Positions 59,620 to 64,000 of a stretch of DNA of 64,000 nucleotides are shown here, piece by piece. The stretch comes from Bradyrhizobium sp. 4 (GTDB lineage: Bacteria > Pseudomonadota > Alphaproteobacteria > Rhizobiales > Xanthobacteraceae): assembly GCF_023100905.1 (NCBI RefSeq), contig NZ_CP064686.1, positions 2,170,001-2,234,000 of the forward strand. Direction: 5' to 3'. The notes under the pieces were generated by a model. That model had not been told where the DNA came from and made no database searches. It worked only from the letters and a program-made list of their open reading frames with translations. A program made the position numbers and the translations under genes. Within the stretch, counting starts at the first letter, position 1, and every line of letters starts with the position of its first letter.

Positions 59620-61347
59620 ATGATGCCGGCGCATGAGACCTACGATGTCATCGTCGTCGGCGCCGGCGCCGGTGGCATGACGGCTGCGGCCGTCGCCGCC
59701 GCCGAGGGCCTGCGCGTGCTCGTGATCGAGAAGACCGCTTTCGTCGGCGGCACGACCGCATGGTCCGACGGCATGATCTGGATTCCCGCCAATGCCAAAA
59801 TGAAAGAGGCGGGGCTCTCCGATAGCGTCACGGACGCCGTGCGATATTTGTCGAACACGGTGCCGGAGCCCGCCAATGCGGGCCTCCGCGCCGCTTTCCT
59901 CGCGCGCGGACCGGAGGCAGTCGCCTATCTCCAAGCCAACACGCAAGTGCGGCTCCAGCCGGTCAAGGCCTGTCCGGACTATTATCCGGAGCGATTGGGC
60001 GCGACGCCGGGTGGGCGCGTGCTCGAGCCGGTCGTCTTCGACGGCACGCAGCTGGGCGCGCATTTCGCGCGGGTGCGCGCGCCGCTGCCGGAGTTCACGT
60101 TGTTCGGCGGGATGATGGTCAACCGCCTCGACATCCCGCATCTGCGGCGGGTCGGAAAATCGCTGCGCTCGGCTCTTCGCGCGGCGCGGCTGGTTTCGGA
60201 GTATGCGTGGCAGCGCCTGCGCAGCCCGCGCGGCACGACGCTGCATCTCGGAAATGCGCTCGCCGCGCGGCTGTATGCCTCGCTGCTGGCCCGGCAGGTC
60301 GAGATCCTCTTTAGTGCGGACGTCGAAGGCCTGTCGACGCAGGGCGAGCGCGTCGGCGGCGTAATTATCCGTCATGGGGCGCGCGATCGGCTGATTGCCG
60401 CGCGACGTGGTGTGGTGCTGGCGACCGGCGGCTTTTCACACGACGCGACCTTGCGCAAACGCTTCCTCCCACCCGCGGCCGGATTTATCTCGGCGGCCCA
60501 CACGTCCGGTACGGGCGACGGGCTCCGCCTCGCGACCGCAACCGGCGCAGCGCTCAATACGGATGCGACGAGCCCGGCCTATTGGGTGCCGGCCTCGCTG
60601 TTTCGGCGCGCCGATGGCAGCCGCGGCGTTTTCCCGCACACAGTGAGCGACCGCGCCAAGCCCGGCGTGATCGCCGTCAATGCGGCCGGCCGGCGCTTCG
60701 TCAACGAGGCACTCTCCTACCACGAGTTCGTGCTCGCCATGCTGCGCGACGGCGACGGCGAACCGGACCGGCCGTTCTATCTGATCTGCGACCGTCCGTG
60801 CCTGTGGAGCTACGGCCTTGGCCGCATCAAGCCGTTCAGGCGCAGTGTCCGGCGCTATGTGGCGAGCGGGGAGTTGGTCGAGGCCGCTGATATCGCGCAG
60901 CTCGCCGCGAAGATCGGCATCAAGCCGTCGACACTCGCGGCGACCATCGCGAGCTACAACGAAGGCGCAAAGGAGGGCCGCGATCCCGAATTCGGACGCG
61001 GAAGCACGATCTATCAACGCCATCTTGGAGACGCAGCTCACAAGCCCAACCCGTGCGTCGCGCCCATCCTCTGTGCGCCGTACTTTGCGATGCGGATTTA
61101 TCCGGCTGATCTCGGCACGGCGATTGGCCTGAAGGTGGATGCCCAGGCGCGCGTGTTGCGCGAGGACGGCACGCCGGTTGCCGGGCTCTATGCGTGCGGC
61201 AACGACATGGGCTCGATCATGAACGGCAATTGTCCCGGGCCGGGGCTCGCGTTGGGACCGGCACTGACATTCGGGTACATCGCAGGGCGCCATCTGGCGG
61301 AGGGGAGTGTGGCAGCGGCGCCGATCGCCGCTACGACGTCGGTCTAA
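59620..61347 (+). CDS. FAD-dependent oxidoreductase (KstD/fumarate reductase-like)
   Basis: 575 residues. YDVIVVGAGAGGMTAAAVAA is the FAD-binding motif, and KTAFVGGTTAWSDGMIWIPA is typical of 3-ketosteroid-delta-dehydrogenase relatives. GVVLATGGFSHDATLRKRFL, APYFAMRIYPADLGTAIGLK and YACGNDMGSIMNGNCPGPGL are the remaining conserved segments. Such enzymes introduce double bonds next to a carbonyl or reduce alkenes; steroids or other alicyclic substrates are candidates. An ATG three bases later is an alternative start. No steroid catabolic cluster is nearby. Confidence 0.88.
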   Translation: MMPAHETYDVIVVGAGAGGMTAAAVAAAEGLRVLVIEKTAFVGGTTAWSDGMIWIPANAKMKEAGLSDSVTDAVRYLSNTVPEPANAGLRAAFLARGPEAVAYLQANTQVRLQPVKACPDYYPERLGATPGGRVLEPVVFDGTQLGAHFARVRAPLPEFTLFGGMMVNRLDIPHLRRVGKSLRSALRAARLVSEYAWQRLRSPRGTTLHLGNALAARLYASLLARQVEILFSADVEGLSTQGERVGGVIIRHGARDRLIAARRGVVLATGGFSHDATLRKRFLPPAAGFISAAHTSGTGDGLRLATATGAALNTDATSPAYWVPASLFRRADGSRGVFPHTVSDRAKPGVIAVNAAGRRFVNEALSYHEFVLAMLRDGDGEPDRPFYLICDRPCLWSYGLGRIKPFRRSVRRYVASGELVEAADIAQLAAKIGIKPSTLAATIASYNEGAKEGRDPEFGRGSTIYQRHLGDAAHKPNPCVAPILCAPYFAMRIYPADLGTAIGLKVDAQARVLREDGTPVAGLYACGNDMGSIMNGNCPGPGLALGPALTFGYIAGRHLAEGSVAAAPIAATTSV

Positions 61348-61362
61348 CTATCTCCACTGCAG

Positions 61363-61452
61363 TCATTGCGAGCGCAGCGAAGCAATCCAGACTGTCTCTG
61401 CGGAAAGATTCTGGATTGCTTCGTCGCAAGGGCTCCTCGCAATGACGGCGAG
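61363..61452. repeat. Dispersed GTCATTGCGAGCGCAGCGAA-type intergenic repeat
   Basis: GTCATTGCGAGCGCAGCGAA, then GCAATCCAGA, and inverted GGATTGCTTCGTCGCAAGGG then CTCCTCGCAATGACGG. The two halves form a long imperfect hairpin between converging genes. It belongs to a well-known class of palindromic repeats in Bradyrhizobium and relatives. Confidence 0.75.
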
Positions 61453-61469
61453 AGGGTTCGGGCCTACCG

Positions 61470-64000
61470 CTACTCCGCAGCCGCCGCAAAGCGGCTGTTC
61501 TCCAGTTCCGCTTCCAGCCGCGCCTTCTCCGCCGCCGCCAGTTTGATATTGGCTTCCTTGACATGCCCGAAGCCGCGGATGGTCTCCGGCAGCCGCGCGA
61601 GCCTCGCCAGCAGCGGGATCTGCTCCGCTTTCAGCCCGGCGATCCGCTGATCGATCATGTCGAGATAATCCGCGACCAGCTTCCGCTCAGTCCGGCGCTC
61701 CTCGGTTCGGCCGAACGGATCGAACGCGCCGCCGCGCAGGAACTTCAGCCTGGCGAGGACGCGGAAGGCGTGGATCATCCAGCCGCCGAATTCCTTCTTC
61801 TGGAGATGTCCGGTGGTCTTGTCGCGCTGCGCGAAGATCGGCGGGGCCAGATAGAACTTCAGCTTGAAGTCGCCGTCGAATTTCTCCGAGACCTTCTTGG
61901 AGAAGCTGCCATCGGTGTAGAGCCGCGCGACCTCGTACTCGTCCTTGTAGGACATCAGCTTGAACAGGTTTTTCGCGACAGCCTCGGTCAGCTCCGTGGA
62001 CGCTGGCGAGGCAGCCGCTTCCGCCTTGCGCGCCTTGGCGACAGCGGCGAGATAGCGGTCCGCGTAGGCCCTGTCCTGATAGCCGGTCAAAAACTCCGCG
62101 CGCGTCGCGATGATGTCGTCGAGCGACTTCGTCGGCGCGGAGGCCCGGCTCCTGAATTGCAGCACGCTACGCACCCGCGACATGTCGTGGGCGGCGAGTC
62201 GTCCCCAGCTGAAGGCGAGCTTGTTCATTTCGATCGCGGCCCCGTTGATCTCGATGGCGCGCAAGAGCGCCTCCAACGACAACGGGATCGCGCCCTTCTG
62301 GAAGGCGAAGCCGAGCATGAACGGGTTGGTCGCGATCGAATCGCCCATCAGCGCCGAGGCAATGCCGGTGGCGTCGATGATGTCGAGGTTCTTGTCGCCG
62401 ACAGCGTCCCGCAGCACCGTCTGCATCGTGCCCGCCTCGAAATCGAGGTCGGGGTTTTGCACGAAGCTCGCGGTCGGCTGCAGGTCAGCGTTGACATAGG
62501 CCTTGGTCACGCCGCGTTCGGCGCGGCTGAGCGCGGAGGGACCTGCCGAGACGATCATGTCGCAGCCGAGGATGACGTCGGCGCCGCCTGTGGTGATGCG
62601 GACCGCGGAGATGTCTTCCGGCTTCGCGGCGATGCGCACATGGCTCATCACGGCGCCGTTCTTCTGCGACAGGCCGGTGAAATCCAGAGCCGAGCAGCCG
62701 CGGCCGTCGACATGGGCGGCCATGCCGAGCAGCGCGCCGATGGTGATGACACCGGTGCCGCCGATGCCGGTCACGAGGATGTTGTAGGGGGCGTCGAGCT
62801 CACGCGCGGGGGGCAGCGGCAGGTCGGCGAACAACTGGCCCGAGTCTACCGCCGAGGTCTTGATCCGCTTGAGCGTGCCGCCATGCACGGTGACGAAACT
62901 CGGGCAAAAACCCTCCACGCAGGAGAAGTCCTTGTTGCAGTTCGACTGGTCGATCTGCCGCTTGCGGCCGAACTCGGTCTCGAGCGGCTGCACCGAGACG
63001 CAGTTCGAGGCTTGCGAGCAATCGCCGCAGCCTTCGCAGACGAGCTCGTTGATGAAGGCGCGCTTGGCGGGATCCGGATACAGCCCGCGCTTGCGGCGGC
63101 GGCGCTTTTCCGCGGCGCAGGTCTGATCGTAGACGATGACCGTAAGGCCCTTGATGTCGCGCAGCTCGCGCTGCACGGCGTCGAGCTCGCGGCGGTGATG
63201 GACGGTCGCGCCTTGCGGGAAGTAATTGCCGTCAGGGTATTTGGTGGGATCGTCCGAGACGATCGCGAGGCGCTTGACGCCCTCGGCCCAGACCTGATGC
63301 GCGATCTGGGCGACGTTGAAGGCGCCCTCGGCCGGCTGACCGCCGGTCATCGCGACGGCGTCGTTGTAGAGGATCTTGTAGGTGATGCTGATGCCGGCGG
63401 CCGACGCGGCGCGGAGGGCAAGCAGTCCGGAATGGGTGTAGGTGCCGTCGCCGAGGTTCTGGAAGATGTGCTTCTCGGTGGTGAAGGGCGCTTGTCCGAT
63501 CCAGTTCACGCCCTCGGCGCCCATATGCGAGATCAAATCGGTGCGGCGGGTCGGCATGCTCAAAGCCATGCCGTGGCAACCGATGCCGGCCATGGCGCGG
63601 CTGCCCTCGGGCACGCGCGTCGAGGTGTTGTGCGGGCAGCCCGAGCAGAAGAACGGCGTGCGCGCGAGCTTGATTTGCGCGGAGGCCGGAACAGGAGTGT
63701 CGAAGGCCTCGAGCCGGGCGAGGCGCTGCTCCAGCACCGGGCTGTGGTGGCCGAGCTTGCGCAGCCGGGCCACCAGCGCGGATGCAACGAGAGTCGGCGT
63801 CAGCTCGCCCTCGCTTGGCAATAGCGGCGCGCCGCGCTCGTCGCGTTTTCCCGTCACGGTCGGGCGCCTGGACGCATCGATATTGTAGAGGATGCGCATC
63901 AGCTGGTCTTCGATGAAGCCGCGCTTCTCCTCGACGACCAGCACGTCCTGAAGTCCTTCGGCGAAGCGCTTGGCCCCGCTTTCCTCAAGTGGCCAGGTCA
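61470..64000 (-). CDS. Indolepyruvate:ferredoxin oxidoreductase family protein (partial)
   Basis: The frame is still open at the right edge of the window, so the N-terminal part is cut off (at least 842 residues seen). FFCSGCPHNTSTRVPEGSRA and GIGCHGMALSMPTRR belong to the thiamine-diphosphate domain. CEGCGDCSQASNCVSVQPLE and NCNKDFSCVEGFCPSF give cysteine clusters for iron-sulfur centres. NILVTGIGGTGVITIGALLG begins the gamma-type catalytic domain. The fusion of alpha and beta parts in one chain is characteristic of rhizobial homologues, which oxidise aryl- or branched 2-oxo acids to acyl-CoA with ferredoxin. The product may serve aromatic amino-acid breakdown. It is convergent with the KstD-like gene. 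Confidence 0.92.
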   Translation of the reverse strand, partial: TWPLEESGAKRFAEGLQDVLVVEEKRGFIEDQLMRILYNIDASRRPTVTGKRDERGAPLLPSEGELTPTLVASALVARLRKLGHHSPVLEQRLARLEAFDTPVPASAQIKLARTPFFCSGCPHNTSTRVPEGSRAMAGIGCHGMALSMPTRRTDLISHMGAEGVNWIGQAPFTTEKHIFQNLGDGTYTHSGLLALRAASAAGISITYKILYNDAVAMTGGQPAEGAFNVAQIAHQVWAEGVKRLAIVSDDPTKYPDGNYFPQGATVHHRRELDAVQRELRDIKGLTVIVYDQTCAAEKRRRRKRGLYPDPAKRAFINELVCEGCGDCSQASNCVSVQPLETEFGRKRQIDQSNCNKDFSCVEGFCPSFVTVHGGTLKRIKTSAVDSGQLFADLPLPPARELDAPYNILVTGIGGTGVITIGALLGMAAHVDGRGCSALDFTGLSQKNGAVMSHVRIAAKPEDISAVRITTGGADVILGCDMIVSAGPSALSRAERGVTKAYVNADLQPTASFVQNPDLDFEAGTMQTVLRDAVGDKNLDIIDATGIASALMGDSIATNPFMLGFAFQKGAIPLSLEALLRAIEINGAAIEMNKLAFSWGRLAAHDMSRVRSVLQFRSRASAPTKSLDDIIATRAEFLTGYQDRAYADRYLAAVAKARKAEAAASPASTELTEAVAKNLFKLMSYKDEYEVARLYTDGSFSKKVSEKFDGDFKLKFYLAPPIFAQRDKTTGHLQKKEFGGWMIHAFRVLARLKFLRGGAFDPFGRTEERRTERKLVADYLDMIDQRIAGLKAEQIPLLARLARLPETIRGFGHVKEANIKLAAAEKARLEAELENSRFAAAAE

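Noticed and set aside
61563..63824. A 753-codon rightward open frame
   Set aside because: Antisense to the indolepyruvate:ferredoxin oxidoreductase gene, composed mainly of Arg, Asp, Gly and Val; no recognisable domain.

Overview
The window looks like a piece of a Bradyrhizobium-type alphaproteobacterial chromosome. This rests on its high GC, gene families typical of that group (DUF1236, NYN/LabA-like protein, PuuD urate oxidase, fused indolepyruvate:ferredoxin oxidoreductase, a cyoABCD quinol oxidase) and intergenic repeats of the kind common in rhizobial genomes. The genus is an inference from protein families and repeat style, not from a marker gene.

Bases 1 to about 11,700 are an accessory, gene-poor stretch. 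It holds a PRC-barrel protein, small membrane peptides, an AraC regulator, a secreted metallo-beta-lactamase-fold hydrolase, a cupin, a class III adenylate cyclase and a NYN protein. It also holds the debris of a methyl-accepting chemotaxis gene, a broken IS1182-type element and several copies of an intergenic repeat family.

Bases 11,700 to 18,400 are a sugar-uptake locus: a divergent ROK repressor, binding protein, ATPase, permease (carrying an apparent -1 frameshift) and an OprB-type porin. Bases 18,400 to 26,700 are scattered catabolic genes: a frameshifted VOC-family protein, a class III CoA-transferase, DUF72, two M20-type hydrolases, an enolase-superfamily sugar-acid dehydratase and an MFS exporter/importer. 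Bases 26,800 to 32,100 are a second sugar locus: xylulokinase, then ATPase, permease and binding protein.

Bases 32,100 to 39,350 are a second accessory patch. Decayed tRNA-like fragments mark its left edge. It contains orphan proteins, more copies of the intergenic repeat, an L,D-transpeptidase, a lytic transglycosylase and a translationally coupled pair of small genes of unknown role. Bases 39,700 to 48,800 return to ordinary metabolism and envelope genes: a tripartite-tricarboxylate binding protein, NUDIX hydrolase, DUF1236, a second lytic transglycosylase and L,D-transpeptidase, PuuD and a sorbosone-dehydrogenase-like protein.

Bases 48,900 to 51,100 are a three-gene SDR / carboxymuconolactone-decarboxylase-like / SDR operon. 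Bases 51,300 to 55,200 encode a cytochrome bo3-type ubiquinol oxidase (cyoABCD). The window ends with a nuclease, a GMC oxidoreductase pair, an HtrA-like protease, a KstD-like flavoprotein and the truncated end of an indolepyruvate:ferredoxin oxidoreductase.

I found no CRISPR array, rRNA, intact tRNA or prophage. I see no clearly new multi-gene defence or metabolic system. The more novel material is small: uncatalogued micro-proteins, the repeat family with an IS inserted in it, the gene relics, three disrupted reading frames, and two convergent gene pairs whose stop codons overlap in a shared CTAG.
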